This document shows, piece after piece, positions 1 through 8,359 of a DNA stretch of 61,684 nucleotides. Where the stretch lies: NCBI GenBank assembly GCA_024274705.1, contig JAJSAL010000167.1, forward strand, positions 1 to 61,684, read 5' to 3'. The position numbers and the translations under genes were made by a program. Position 1 is the stretch's first letter. Each line of letters begins with the position of its first letter. The notes under the pieces are model-generated. The model did not search any database, had not been told where the DNA came from, and saw only the letters and a program-made list of their open reading frames with translations. The DNA is from Spirochaetota bacterium. Its GTDB lineage: Bacteria > Spirochaetota > Spirochaetia > SPDA01 > JAJSAL01.

Positions 1-5
1 AAATC

Positions 6-35
6 TTGACACATTATTCTTGACCGACTTATGCT
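6..35 (+). promoter_or_regulatory. possible sigma70-type promoter for the acylase gene
   Basis: TTGACA at 6-11 and TATGCT at 30-35 are separated by 18 bases. The predicted transcript start, about base 42, would fall on the AGGAGG ribosome-binding site of the next gene. The transcript would then have a leader of only about ten bases, so the call is weak. Confidence 0.3.
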
Positions 36-51
36 TCAGCAGGAGGAGAGC

Positions 52-2205
52 ATGAAATTTAAAGTGGATATCAAACGTGACGGGAACGGCATACCTCACA
101 TTACCGCTGTGACGGAGGAGGAGCTGTATTTCAGCTTCGGCTATGCTCACGCGATGGATCGTGGGATGGAAATGATTTTCATGAAGACCCTGGGACAGGG
201 ACGTCTTTCCGAACAGTTTCAGACCAGCGACGCCAATCTTGCAATCGACACCTTTTTCAGAAAGATGAACTGGATGGGGGAGAAAGAGTCGGACAAACAG
301 CTTACTTCCGGAACAGCAAACCTGCTGGAGATGTACACTGCTGGTATCAACGCTGCCTTCGAAAAGAAACTGCCCTGGGAACTGAAACTGTTGCCGTATA
401 CACATGAGCCCTGGCGGGTCCGTGACTCGCAGCTCCTGATTAGAATTCTCGGATATGTCTCTTTAAGCCAGGCCCAGGATGAACTGGAACGGTTTTTTAT
501 CGAGATGGTCCAGGCCGGGGTGCCCGACGGGAAACTGGAAGACTTGTTCCCAGGCCTTTTGGAAGGGTACGACAGGGATCTCATCGAAAAGGTCTCTTTA
601 AACGAGAGGATGGTTCCCAATGTGGATCTCTGGAACGTTGTTCCCAGGCTGATGGCATCGAACAGCTGGGTCCTCTCGGGAAAAAAGACACAATCCGGAA
701 AACCCATACTGTCCAACGATATCCATCTGGAGTGCAATCGAATTCCCGCTATCTGGTACGAAATAGTATTTGATCTTAACGGCAGGTCTGCAATGGGAGG
801 CACCATGCCCGGCATCCCGGGACTCCTGGTAGGCAGGACTTCGGACCTGGCCTGGGGGGTTACCTACTCTTTCATGGACACCGTGGATTCATGGGTGGAA
901 CAGTGCAAAGACGGCGCTTATTACAGGAAACATGAAGGATGGATCCACTTCAGAAAGAGGGAAGAGGTAATTAAGGGTAAAAAGGGCACAAGTGTGACCG
1001 TTACCTTTTATGAAAACGATCACGGTATACTGGACGGTGATCCAAACATCGAAGGGTATTACCTGTCTACCCGGTGGAGCGGAGCGGATTCCGGCGCCGT
1101 CTCTCTCAACATGATACCCGGACTACTGGAAGCGGAAACGGTGGACCAGGGTATGGATCTGCTGGGCCGCCTGGAGAGCACCTGGTCCTGGGTCCTGGCG
1201 GATAAAGGTGGAAATATCGGTTTCCAGATGTCCGGGTTGATGCCGAAGAGGCGGAAGGGAATTCGGGGGATCGTTCCCCTGGCCGGCTGGGACAAAAACA
1301 ACGACTGGGACGGCTTTATTGATTATAAGAAGCTCCCCAGGATCAAGAACCCGAAACAGGGGTTTTTCGTAACCGCAAATAATGATCTAAACGAATACGG
1401 TAAAGCAAAACCGATTCCGGAAGCCATGGGGCCCTACCGGGCGGAGCGGATACAGGAACTCCTGGAAGAGAAAGATGATTTCACCTGTGAAGACATGAAA
1501 CGGATCCAGTCCGACCTCTATTCGAACCAGGCATCACGTTTTATGGAAATACTTATCCCCCTCCTTCCGGAAACCAAACAGGGAAGAATCTTAAAGGAGT
1601 GGGATAAGACCTACTCCCTCGATTCAAAGGGTGCGTATCTTTTCGAACAGTTTTACCGGGAGCTCCTTCTGTATGTATTCGGCGATCTCGGGTTCGGGAG
1701 AAGAGCTGTCGAGTACCTGCACACCGAAACAGGGACGTTCATCAGTTTTTATCACTGTTTTGACCGGGTGCTTCTAAAACGACAGTCCCCCTGGTTCGGA
1801 GGCAGCACCAGGGACCAGGTGTTCAGGCAGGTTGCGGAAAAGGCCCTTAAGGTCGAACCGAAACCGTGGAAAGCGGGGCAGAAGTTTGTTATAAAGCACA
1901 TTCTGTTCGGCGATACCCCGCTGAAAATATTAGGCTTCAACCGGGGACCCTATTATCTCCCCGGCGGGCGGTCGACAGTCCGTCAGGGTCAGATCTATCG
2001 AAGCGGAAACCGGGACACCACATTCTCGCCTGCTTTCCGCATGATCATCGATTTCCAGGAGGAGAGCATCCACACCAACATGCCCGGGGGACCGTCGGAA
2101 CACCGCTTTTCCCGGTGGTACGACACGGATATCAGGAACTGGCTCAAGGGAATCTACAAAACAATTATTCCAAAACCGGAGGAAAAAACGCATCCGTTTC
2201 CATAA
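52..2205 (+). CDS. penicillin acylase family (Ntn) hydrolase, apparently cytoplasmic
   Basis: A 717-residue protein of the penicillin amidase/acyl-homoserine-lactone acylase family, N-terminal-nucleophile hydrolases that cleave amide bonds. The family mark is SNSW at residues 203-206. By analogy with penicillin G acylase, whose beta chain begins SNxW, Ser203 should become the nucleophile after autoproteolysis, giving a short alpha and a long beta chain. I choose the ATG at 52 because AGGAGGAG lies 4-11 bases upstream; an ATG at 31 has no such site. Classical members carry a Sec signal and work in the periplasm. This one starts MKFKVDIKRDGNG with no hydrophobic segment, so it is probably cytosolic. 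The substrate cannot be read from the sequence. It is a single gene upstream of the first redox-pump operon. Confidence 0.82.
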   Translation: MKFKVDIKRDGNGIPHITAVTEEELYFSFGYAHAMDRGMEMIFMKTLGQGRLSEQFQTSDANLAIDTFFRKMNWMGEKESDKQLTSGTANLLEMYTAGINAAFEKKLPWELKLLPYTHEPWRVRDSQLLIRILGYVSLSQAQDELERFFIEMVQAGVPDGKLEDLFPGLLEGYDRDLIEKVSLNERMVPNVDLWNVVPRLMASNSWVLSGKKTQSGKPILSNDIHLECNRIPAIWYEIVFDLNGRSAMGGTMPGIPGLLVGRTSDLAWGVTYSFMDTVDSWVEQCKDGAYYRKHEGWIHFRKREEVIKGKKGTSVTVTFYENDHGILDGDPNIEGYYLSTRWSGADSGAVSLNMIPGLLEAETVDQGMDLLGRLESTWSWVLADKGGNIGFQMSGLMPKRRKGIRGIVPLAGWDKNNDWDGFIDYKKLPRIKNPKQGFFVTANNDLNEYGKAKPIPEAMGPYRAERIQELLEEKDDFTCEDMKRIQSDLYSNQASRFMEILIPLLPETKQGRILKEWDKTYSLDSKGAYLFEQFYRELLLYVFGDLGFGRRAVEYLHTETGTFISFYHCFDRVLLKRQSPWFGGSTRDQVFRQVAEKALKVEPKPWKAGQKFVIKHILFGDTPLKILGFNRGPYYLPGGRSTVRQGQIYRSGNRDTTFSPAFRMIIDFQEESIHTNMPGGPSEHRFSRWYDTDIRNWLKGIYKTIIPKPEEKTHPFP

Positions 2206-2313
2206 TAAATATGGGTCCTCTCTTTTTCCACGGCGAATCTCCGGGATATATCCGAAGTAGAAACTATTATTAATTACCGGTTTGTACAGTAAAAAAAATT
2301 TGTCGAAAAAAAA

Positions 2314-2342
2314 TTGACGGATGTTCAATTCTATTCTATGAT
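2314..2342 (+). promoter_or_regulatory. promoter of the first Nqr/Rnf operon
   Basis: TTGACG (2314-2319) and TATGAT (2337-2342) are spaced by exactly 17 bases, a near-consensus housekeeping promoter. The predicted start near 2349 leaves a 26-base leader containing AAAAGGA (2362-2368) before the TTG start at 2375. Confidence 0.65.
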
Positions 2343-2374
2343 AAAACAACTCAAGAAATAAAAAGGACAATACT

Positions 2375-3763
2375 TTGAAACTACCGGGTCTTGGTTTCAC
2401 ACCCTGGGTATCAGGCAGGCCGTCGAGAGAAGTACAGGAAGTTCCTGTGCCCCCTCTTCTGAGGGTCCGGCTTCTACGAAAAGGCATACAGTACACCCCT
2501 CTCCTTAAGTCCGGCCAAAGCGTCGGCGTAGGAGAGCCGCTGGCACACGCCGTTGTCGACGGCGGCACCATTGCGTTGCCGTCACCGGTACCGGGTCGCG
2601 TTCTCGATGCAAATCCCGAAAATTCCTACCTATCTCTGGAAGCGGATTCCGACGGTTCTGCGGCTGGAGTATTCGAGCCGCTGAAATCTCAATATGCCAC
2701 TCCGGATCAGACCCGTAACATCCTGGCACGGGGCGGTATGTGGCCGGCATTCTGGAGCTCCGCTACACGGGGAATGCCGGTTATCGACGGTTCCGAGATA
2801 CCGAAAACGGTTATTGTGAATTTCGTCATTGCAGAACCTTTCCATGCACGCGGCAGGGTCGTCCTCACCCACTCCTGGGAAAACATGATCGAAGGCATCC
2901 GCTTCCTTCCCAGGCTCATGGATGATTACGGCAAAGTTGAGGTTATCGTGACAGCGGTGCGTGATCCAGTGGCACTGAAAATGTACCGTGAACTCTCGGG
3001 CTTCGCATGGGTACGAATTCACCCGGTCCCGTTGAGGTATCCGGTAGAAGACCCGCGGATACTGCTGAAAGCCCTCCGGAAAAACGGCAGTATTCCGGGA
3101 AGCGACACAGTCGTATGGGCGATCGACGCGCAGGGAATCGTACAGCTCGGGGATCTGCTGTCAAAGGGATCTCCTCCAGCCCGCCGCCTGGTTACCCTGG
3201 GCGGACCCGGCGCAAAGGACCCGAAGCACTACTCGGTCTGCATAGGAACCCCTCTGAAGGAGTTTGCCGTTACCGCCGCTCCCCCGGAAAAACAAGCCGT
3301 TCTGAACAGCGGTCTTCTTAAGGGGGAACCCGTCGATCTTACAGAGGCAGCCGTTCAGTACGATGACGACGGATATTTTTTCCTTCCCGAGGTCGTAAAC
3401 AGGCAAGTGATCAGCTTCCTGAGGCCCGGGTTCAACAGGACCTCTGCATTCCCGGCTTTTGCAGGTCCGGCAATCCATCATGCCGACAGCCACATCACTG
3501 TCTCATTGCGGGGAGAAGTGAGGCCCTGTATCTCCTGCGGAATGTGCGAGAAGGTGTGTCCTGTCCGTATCATGCCCCAGGTCATCCACAGGTACATTTA
3601 CAGGGACATGCCGGAAGAGGCGGTTAAAGCCGGGCTGGAAATCTGTATCGACTGCAACCTTTGTACCTTCGTGTGTCCATCCAAGATAGAGCTCCAGCGC
3701 CAGTTCGTCGAAGCCAGGGAGCAGATTATCACGGAAAGACTTGAAGCTGTGAGTGAGGCGTAA
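2375..3763 (+). CDS. NqrA/RnfC-type subunit with two [4Fe-4S] motifs (pump 1)
   Basis: First gene of a six-gene operon in Nqr order (A-B-C-D-E-F, equal to Rnf C-D-G-E-A plus NqrF). The N-terminal half resembles NqrA: RGGMWPAFWSS near residue 123 matches the NqrA SGLWTAFRTRPF region and lacks the FMN/NADH loop of RnfC. The C-terminus instead has two complete Cys clusters like RnfC, CISCGMCEKVCP near residue 385 and CIDCNLCTFVCP near 424. NqrA proteins usually keep only a remnant of the second. The subunit is cytoplasmic, on the inner face of the pump. The start is TTG, with AAAAGGA upstream and a good promoter at 2314. The next gene starts 2 bases after its stop. Confidence 0.85.
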   Translation: MKLPGLGFTPWVSGRPSREVQEVPVPPLLRVRLLRKGIQYTPLLKSGQSVGVGEPLAHAVVDGGTIALPSPVPGRVLDANPENSYLSLEADSDGSAAGVFEPLKSQYATPDQTRNILARGGMWPAFWSSATRGMPVIDGSEIPKTVIVNFVIAEPFHARGRVVLTHSWENMIEGIRFLPRLMDDYGKVEVIVTAVRDPVALKMYRELSGFAWVRIHPVPLRYPVEDPRILLKALRKNGSIPGSDTVVWAIDAQGIVQLGDLLSKGSPPARRLVTLGGPGAKDPKHYSVCIGTPLKEFAVTAAPPEKQAVLNSGLLKGEPVDLTEAAVQYDDDGYFFLPEVVNRQVISFLRPGFNRTSAFPAFAGPAIHHADSHITVSLRGEVRPCISCGMCEKVCPVRIMPQVIHRYIYRDMPEEAVKAGLEICIDCNLCTFVCPSKIELQRQFVEAREQIITERLEAVSEA

Positions 3764-3765
3764 AG

Positions 3766-4854
3766 ATGAAGATCATCGATAAATTTATAGACAAACTTGC
3801 GCCGATGTTTGCGCCCGGCGCAAAGCTCAGTCGTCTGTATCCCCTGTACCGTGCAATGGACACCTTCCTCCGGGAACCGGGCATACGGCCGGAAGCCTCC
3901 CCCCTGGGACGGGATCCGATGGACGTTAAGAGGTACATGTCCCTCGTTATTGTGGCCCTTGCACCTGCCTTTCTCGCATCGCTCTATTTCTTCGGATGGA
4001 GAATTCTCCTCATGCTCGCCGTATCGTACGTAGCCGGCGGCAGTGTGGAGGTGCTTTTCGCGGTTATCCGGAAGGAGGAAGTGAACGAAGGATTTCTCGT
4101 AACAGGATTTATCTTCCCGTTGATCCTCCCGCCGGGGCTCCCCCTGTGGACAGTCGCCATCGGTGTAGTGTTCGGCGTCCTCATCGGCAAAGAAATTTTC
4201 GGCGGAACAGGACGAAACCTGTTCAACCCGGCACTTGTCGGGAGAATATTTCTTGCACTCGGCTATCCCGCCCTGATGACGGCCTCATGGATAGAGCCCT
4301 TAGGCGGGCCCTGGGGCAGACTTGTCAGTGGAATCAGTCTTCGCGCCGTGGATGCTGTTTCTTCTGCAACCCCCCTTGTAGCGGCGAAAGGGGGCGTTCT
4401 AGCAGTACCCCTGGATCTCTTCCTCGGCAGGATAACCGGGAGCGCCGGTGAAACGAGTGCGGCGGCGATAATTCTCGGAGGGCTGTTTTTGATAATAGTG
4501 GGCGTGGCGAACTGGCGGACCGTCGTATCGATAGTAGGCTCCTTTGCACTCCTGAATGCACTCCTGCGCCTGGCCGTACCGGAAACAGTCGCCCCTGTCC
4601 TCTTCAACCTGCTGTCCGGGGGCTTACTGTTCGGGGCCTTTTTCATGGCTACCGATCCGGTTTCCGGACCGGTTACGAAGTCGGGAAAATGGACATACGG
4701 AATACTCATCGGTATCATGACCCTCCTCATCCGCAGTTTCTCAGGATTCGTGGAGGGCGTTATGTTTGCGATTCTCTTTGGAAATATCTGCGCTCCCCTG
4801 ATCGATGAAGTTGTTATACGTGTTAGTATGCGGAGGTACGTACGTGAGAGTTGA
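3766..4854 (+). CDS. NqrB/RnfD-type membrane subunit (pump 1)
   Basis: A 362-residue polytopic inner-membrane protein of the NqrB/RnfD family, the subunit of the ion-translocating complex that carries a covalent FMN. The FMN-attachment site is SSATPL, with Thr at about residue 202. The family-typical stretch GGTGRNLFNPALVG follows GKEIF near residue 145, and GGLLFGAFFMATDPVSGP lies near residue 285. It is closely similar to the second-operon copy at 28610. The start lies 2 bases after the NqrA/RnfC-like gene, and the 3' end overlaps the next gene by 11 bases. Confidence 0.92.
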   Translation: MKIIDKFIDKLAPMFAPGAKLSRLYPLYRAMDTFLREPGIRPEASPLGRDPMDVKRYMSLVIVALAPAFLASLYFFGWRILLMLAVSYVAGGSVEVLFAVIRKEEVNEGFLVTGFIFPLILPPGLPLWTVAIGVVFGVLIGKEIFGGTGRNLFNPALVGRIFLALGYPALMTASWIEPLGGPWGRLVSGISLRAVDAVSSATPLVAAKGGVLAVPLDLFLGRITGSAGETSAAAIILGGLFLIIVGVANWRTVVSIVGSFALLNALLRLAVPETVAPVLFNLLSGGLLFGAFFMATDPVSGPVTKSGKWTYGILIGIMTLLIRSFSGFVEGVMFAILFGNICAPLIDEVVIRVSMRRYVRES

Positions 4855-5476
4855 GGTCCGAACTATTGTTTTCGCAGCAATACTCGCCGTTGTGTGTTCG
4901 CTTTTGCTTTCCGGGGCCGAGTTTATACTCAAACCCTTCCGTGACGCCAACGAACAGGCGGAAGAAATCAGCAATTATCTGTCCGCCCTGGGCATACCTG
5001 TTCCTGAAGACGCGGCAGCCTCGGAGCTCATAGACATTTATGATGCCAACGTCACGGTACATGAGATGGGGGGGCTGGATATTTATACGTATGTTCCCGG
5101 TGACGGCTCAAGTGACACTCCCCTCGCCTATGCAGTACCCTTTTCCGGTGCCGGACTGTGGGGACCTGTGTCAGGGGTGCTGGCTATGGAGCCCGACCTG
5201 AAAACCATCCGGGGCGTCCGGTTCTACAAGCAGGAGGAGACACCGGGTCTGGGCGGAGAAATCGGCGCTCCCTGGTTTCAGAAACAATTCGAAGGAAAAA
5301 AGATCGTGTCGCCATCGGGAGAATACGGCTTCGAAGTAGTGAAACCCGGCAGCAGCACGAAAATGAACCAGGTTGACGGCATTACCGGTGCCACCATGAC
5401 TTCCGACCGCGTCGGTATCATGATCGATGCGGTGGTAAAGACCATCGGCAAGGAGATGAGCAGCAATGTCCAATAA
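4844..5476 (+). CDS. NqrC/RnfG-type FMN-binding subunit (pump 1)
   Basis: An FMN-binding domain protein of the NqrC/RnfG family, anchored by one N-terminal helix with its flavin domain outside the membrane. The covalent flavin motif is TGAT, with Thr184 in DGITGATMTS. I choose the GTG at 4844 because GGAGG sits 7 bases upstream (4832-4836), and the product then begins MRVEVRTIVFAAILAVVC, a clean membrane anchor. The open frame extends upstream to 4805, but that would add residues inside the previous gene. It overlaps the preceding gene by 11 bases and the next by 11 bases, so the operon is translationally coupled. Confidence 0.9.
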   Translation: MRVEVRTIVFAAILAVVCSLLLSGAEFILKPFRDANEQAEEISNYLSALGIPVPEDAAASELIDIYDANVTVHEMGGLDIYTYVPGDGSSDTPLAYAVPFSGAGLWGPVSGVLAMEPDLKTIRGVRFYKQEETPGLGGEIGAPWFQKQFEGKKIVSPSGEYGFEVVKPGSSTKMNQVDGITGATMTSDRVGIMIDAVVKTIGKEMSSNVQ

Positions 5477-6113
5477 TATGCCCGCCGGCGGAACCGGCCT
5501 TACCCGCAAGCGGTTCGCTGAAATCATGAAAGACGGGATCTACAAGACCAACCCGGTAACCCATCAGGTCCTCGGGATCTGCATTTTCCTGGCAGTCACG
5601 AACCGGGTGGACAACTCCCTCGTTATGGGAGCAGCGCTCATATTCGTGCTCACCATGTCGAATCTCTTTATTTCGGTATTACGAGCACATATCCCGAACA
5701 GGATCCGGATGATCGCCGAGGTCGCCATCATAGCCACCTTTGTCATCCTCCTCGATCAATTACTCAAAGCCTTCTACTGGGATATGTCACAGCGACTCGG
5801 CCCGTATGTAGCCTTGATCATAACCAACTGCATAGTAATGGGGAGGGCCGAAGCGTTTGCCACCCAAAATCCGCCGCTGCCGTCAATGGTCGACGGCATT
5901 GCAAACGGCATCGGGTATGCCCTTATTCTGCTGATTATCGGTTTCTTCCGGGAACTCATCGGGTCGGGGAGCGTTCTTGGTTTTACCATACTATCCGAGG
6001 CTTGGTACCCGCGAAATGTCCTTTTTCTCCTTGCTCCGGGGGCCTTTATCAGCGCGGGGTTCCTGATCTGGGTGTTCAACGCGATCAACCCTCGTGACGG
6101 GGAGGAAGACTGA
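5466..6113 (+). CDS. NqrD/RnfE-type membrane subunit (pump 1)
   Basis: A 215-residue integral membrane protein of the NqrD/RnfE family, with about six hydrophobic helices. Family features are NPVTHQVLGICIFLAVTNRV at residues 22-41 and the conserved GPYVALIITNCIVMGRAEAF stretch, which in this family lies close to the intramembrane iron site shared with NqrE/RnfA. It differs from canonical NqrD mainly by a short soluble N-terminus. AAGGAGATGAG precedes the start. It lies between the NqrC-like and NqrE-like genes, as in all Nqr and Rnf operons. Confidence 0.92.
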   Translation: MSNNMPAGGTGLTRKRFAEIMKDGIYKTNPVTHQVLGICIFLAVTNRVDNSLVMGAALIFVLTMSNLFISVLRAHIPNRIRMIAEVAIIATFVILLDQLLKAFYWDMSQRLGPYVALIITNCIVMGRAEAFATQNPPLPSMVDGIANGIGYALILLIIGFFRELIGSGSVLGFTILSEAWYPRNVLFLLAPGAFISAGFLIWVFNAINPRDGEED

Positions 6114-6115
6114 AC

Positions 6116-6703
6116 ATGAATGCAACACCCCTTTTGGCGATTCTCGTCGGATCAATCTTTACCAACAACATTTTATTTGCCAGCTTTCTAGGCATGTGTT
6201 CGTTCCTGGTCTGTTCGAACCGGATCAGCACAGCCCTCGGTCTCGGCAGCGCCGTTATATTCGTACTCTTCTTTACCACCATTATCAACTATCTGATCTA
6301 TTATTATATATTGGTTCCCCTGGGACTCGAGTTCATTTCGTTTCTCATCTTCATCGCAGTAATAGCGGCATTTGTACAGTTTGTGGAAATGTTCGTAGAA
6401 CGGTACAGCCCCACCCTCTACTACGCCCTGGGTATATTTCTGCCCCTCATTACCGTTAACTGTGCGATTCTTGGTGCATCGCTGTTTATGGTAATAAGGA
6501 GTTATAACCTTTCCCAAACCATTCTCTACAGCGCGGGAACCGGCATCGGGTGGTCACTTGCCATCGCCCTCATGGCGGGCTTAAGAGAAAAAATGGGATA
6601 CTCGAATGTTCCCACATCCCTCCGGGGTACCGGAGTGATCATGCTGATCGCCGGGGTAATCGCGATGACGTTTATGGGATTCGCGGGCATGCTCAGCATG
6701 TGA
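6116..6703 (+). CDS. NqrE/RnfA-type membrane subunit (pump 1)
   Basis: A 195-residue membrane protein of the NqrE/RnfA family, paired with the NqrD/RnfE subunit in an inverted-topology arrangement. FASFLGMCSFLVCSNRI near residue 21 and LPLITVNCAILGASLF near residue 101 are the family signatures. The Cys in each is expected to help bind the intramembrane Fe-S centre. GGGGAGGAAG precedes the start, 2 bases after the previous stop. A paralogue lies at 30837. Confidence 0.92.
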   Translation: MNATPLLAILVGSIFTNNILFASFLGMCSFLVCSNRISTALGLGSAVIFVLFFTTIINYLIYYYILVPLGLEFISFLIFIAVIAAFVQFVEMFVERYSPTLYYALGIFLPLITVNCAILGASLFMVIRSYNLSQTILYSAGTGIGWSLAIALMAGLREKMGYSNVPTSLRGTGVIMLIAGVIAMTFMGFAGMLSM

Positions 6704-6729
6704 AGTAAAGACAAGGAGATAATAGGTAG

Positions 6730-7821
6730 ATGATAACAGCCCTTACATCAATGGGAATTACCGTTGCTATTTTTGTCGGTTTGGCGGTGGTACTCGCCGT
6801 TGCCGAAAAAAAACTCGCCGACTACGGCGAGTGCACCGTGAGCATCAACGATGGGTCACAAGTATTCTCGAGAAAGGGAGGGGTAAGCCTGCTGTCGGCC
6901 CTTTATGATAAAAAGATCTTCATACCTTCGGCCTGCGGAGGGAAAGGATCCTGCGGCTATTGCAAGGTAACCGTGGAAAGCGGTGGCGGACCGATACTCC
7001 CCACAGAAACACCCTTTATGTCCAGAGCGGAGCTCCGGGGAGGAGTGCGCCTCGCGTGCCAGCTCAAGGTAAAGGAAGATCTCACCATCAAACTTCCGGA
7101 AGACCTCCTTGCCGTAAAGGAATACAAGGCAAGAGTATCCCTCGCAAGGGAGCTCACCTACGATATACGTGAAGTAAGCTTTAAGCTCGAGGACCCGGCG
7201 GAGATTAGCCATCGGCCGGGTCAGTACATTCAGATCATGGCGCCGGGTCCCGACGGTCCTGTGTTCAGAGCTTATTCGATCAGTTCTCCGTCGAGCCAGC
7301 ACGACCTGGTCCAGTTGATTGTTCGCCTGGTCCCTGGAGGCATTGCGTCGACGTATATCCACAGTCTCAAAGAGGGAGACGAGGTCACCTTCACCGGTCC
7401 ATACGGAGAGTTCAGGCTCTCCGAAAATCCCGATGTGGAAATCATCTGCGCCGGCGGCGGGGCGGGAATGGCCCCTATCTCGTGCATCATCCACTCCATC
7501 TATGAAAAGTGGCCCGAACGCAAGTGTCAGCTCTATTTCGGGTGCCGTTCTACCCGCGATGTATTCTATCTGGAGCAATTCAAAGAACTGGAGAAAAAAC
7601 ATCCCAACTTCAAAGTACATTATGCGCTTTCGGAACCCCGCGAGGATGATCAGTGGGAAGGAGACACAGGTTTTATCCATCTCTCCGTAGACAAATGGAT
7701 GGATGATAAAGCGCACAAACAGGCGTTTCTCTGCGGACCGCCGCCTATGATAGAGGCGGTAACCGAAGTGCTCAAAACCAAGAATTTACCGGATGAATCT
7801 ATCTTTTACGATAAATTTTAG
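6730..7821 (+). CDS. nqrF: NqrF, complete NADH-oxidising subunit (pump 1)
   Basis: A 363-residue protein of the NqrF family, the NADH entry point of Na+-translocating NADH:quinone reductase. In order it shows an N-terminal membrane helix (residues 7-26), a plant-type [2Fe-2S] domain with Cys69, Cys75, Cys78 and Cys110, an FAD-binding domain with RAYSISS, an NAD-binding domain with GGGAGMAPIS, and the terminal CGPPPMI. It is slightly shorter than proteobacterial NqrF (about 407 residues). AAGGAG lies upstream of the ATG. The operon therefore ends in NqrF and has no RnfB, so electrons enter from NADH and not from ferredoxin through RnfB. The second operon carries a halved version of this gene (31421). 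Confidence 0.93.
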   Translation: MITALTSMGITVAIFVGLAVVLAVAEKKLADYGECTVSINDGSQVFSRKGGVSLLSALYDKKIFIPSACGGKGSCGYCKVTVESGGGPILPTETPFMSRAELRGGVRLACQLKVKEDLTIKLPEDLLAVKEYKARVSLARELTYDIREVSFKLEDPAEISHRPGQYIQIMAPGPDGPVFRAYSISSPSSQHDLVQLIVRLVPGGIASTYIHSLKEGDEVTFTGPYGEFRLSENPDVEIICAGGGAGMAPISCIIHSIYEKWPERKCQLYFGCRSTRDVFYLEQFKELEKKHPNFKVHYALSEPREDDQWEGDTGFIHLSVDKWMDDKAHKQAFLCGPPPMIEAVTEVLKTKNLPDESIFYDKF

Positions 7822-7882
7822 CGATTCGGGCAGAAAACCGGTGCAGACCAGGCGTTCGACAATCGCAGGAGGCACATGACCA

Positions 7883-8338
7883 ATGGCAATAGTTACTATA
7901 GGTGATCTTTTTCAACGGGCAAAGAACTTCGAACACCGGATCGAGGAGTATTATGCCAAAATCCGGGACGAAACCGGGAACAACGGGGTAAAGCTTTTAA
8001 CCTACTATCTTGCCAGGCACCGCCGCCACCTGGAACAGGTACTGAAGGACATCGACCCTTCCGTAGTGGCAAAGGTAAAAAAAGTTAAGTTGAAATATGA
8101 TATCGACTTCTCACCGGAGGACGAATTCCAGTTGTTCGAAGCCGATCCTAAGTCGATGGAATCTCAGAAACTCCTGGACACTGCGGCGTCGTACGACGCC
8201 GCCCTGATAAACCTCTATAAAAAAATACTCTCCCAGCCGGTCGGCGAGGATGCATCCTCTATCTTTGAAAATCTCATAAAGGTGGAAGAGCGTGATATAG
8301 TAATGATCAAAAAGATGATTGCTATGAACTATTTCTAA
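7883..8338 (+). CDS. ferritin-like four-helix protein (sensor-trio copy 1)
   Basis: A 151-residue helical protein with the pattern of the ferritin/rubrerythrin-like superfamily: FEHRIEEYYAKI near residue 16, a run with HRRHLEQ near residue 44, and a final EERDIVMIKKM helix. The residue pattern suggests a metal- or hemerythrin-like bundle, but I cannot confirm a full di-iron ligand set. It is the first gene of a trio with a membrane histidine kinase and a single-domain response regulator. The same order recurs on the minus strand at 19203-17024 with a protein of equal length. That linkage suggests a sensory or signal-modulating role, which is inference. AGGAGG lies 10 bases before the ATG. Confidence 0.6.
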   Translation: MAIVTIGDLFQRAKNFEHRIEEYYAKIRDETGNNGVKLLTYYLARHRRHLEQVLKDIDPSVVAKVKKVKLKYDIDFSPEDEFQLFEADPKSMESQKLLDTAASYDAALINLYKKILSQPVGEDASSIFENLIKVEERDIVMIKKMIAMNYF

Positions 8339-8359
8339 TCGACGGGACTCGATTATCTG

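Noticed and set aside
219..815. Long minus-strand open frame opposite the acylase gene
   Set aside because: It mirrors a well-supported gene in codon phase, has no ribosome-binding site and gives a Ser/Arg-rich product. It is a shadow frame.
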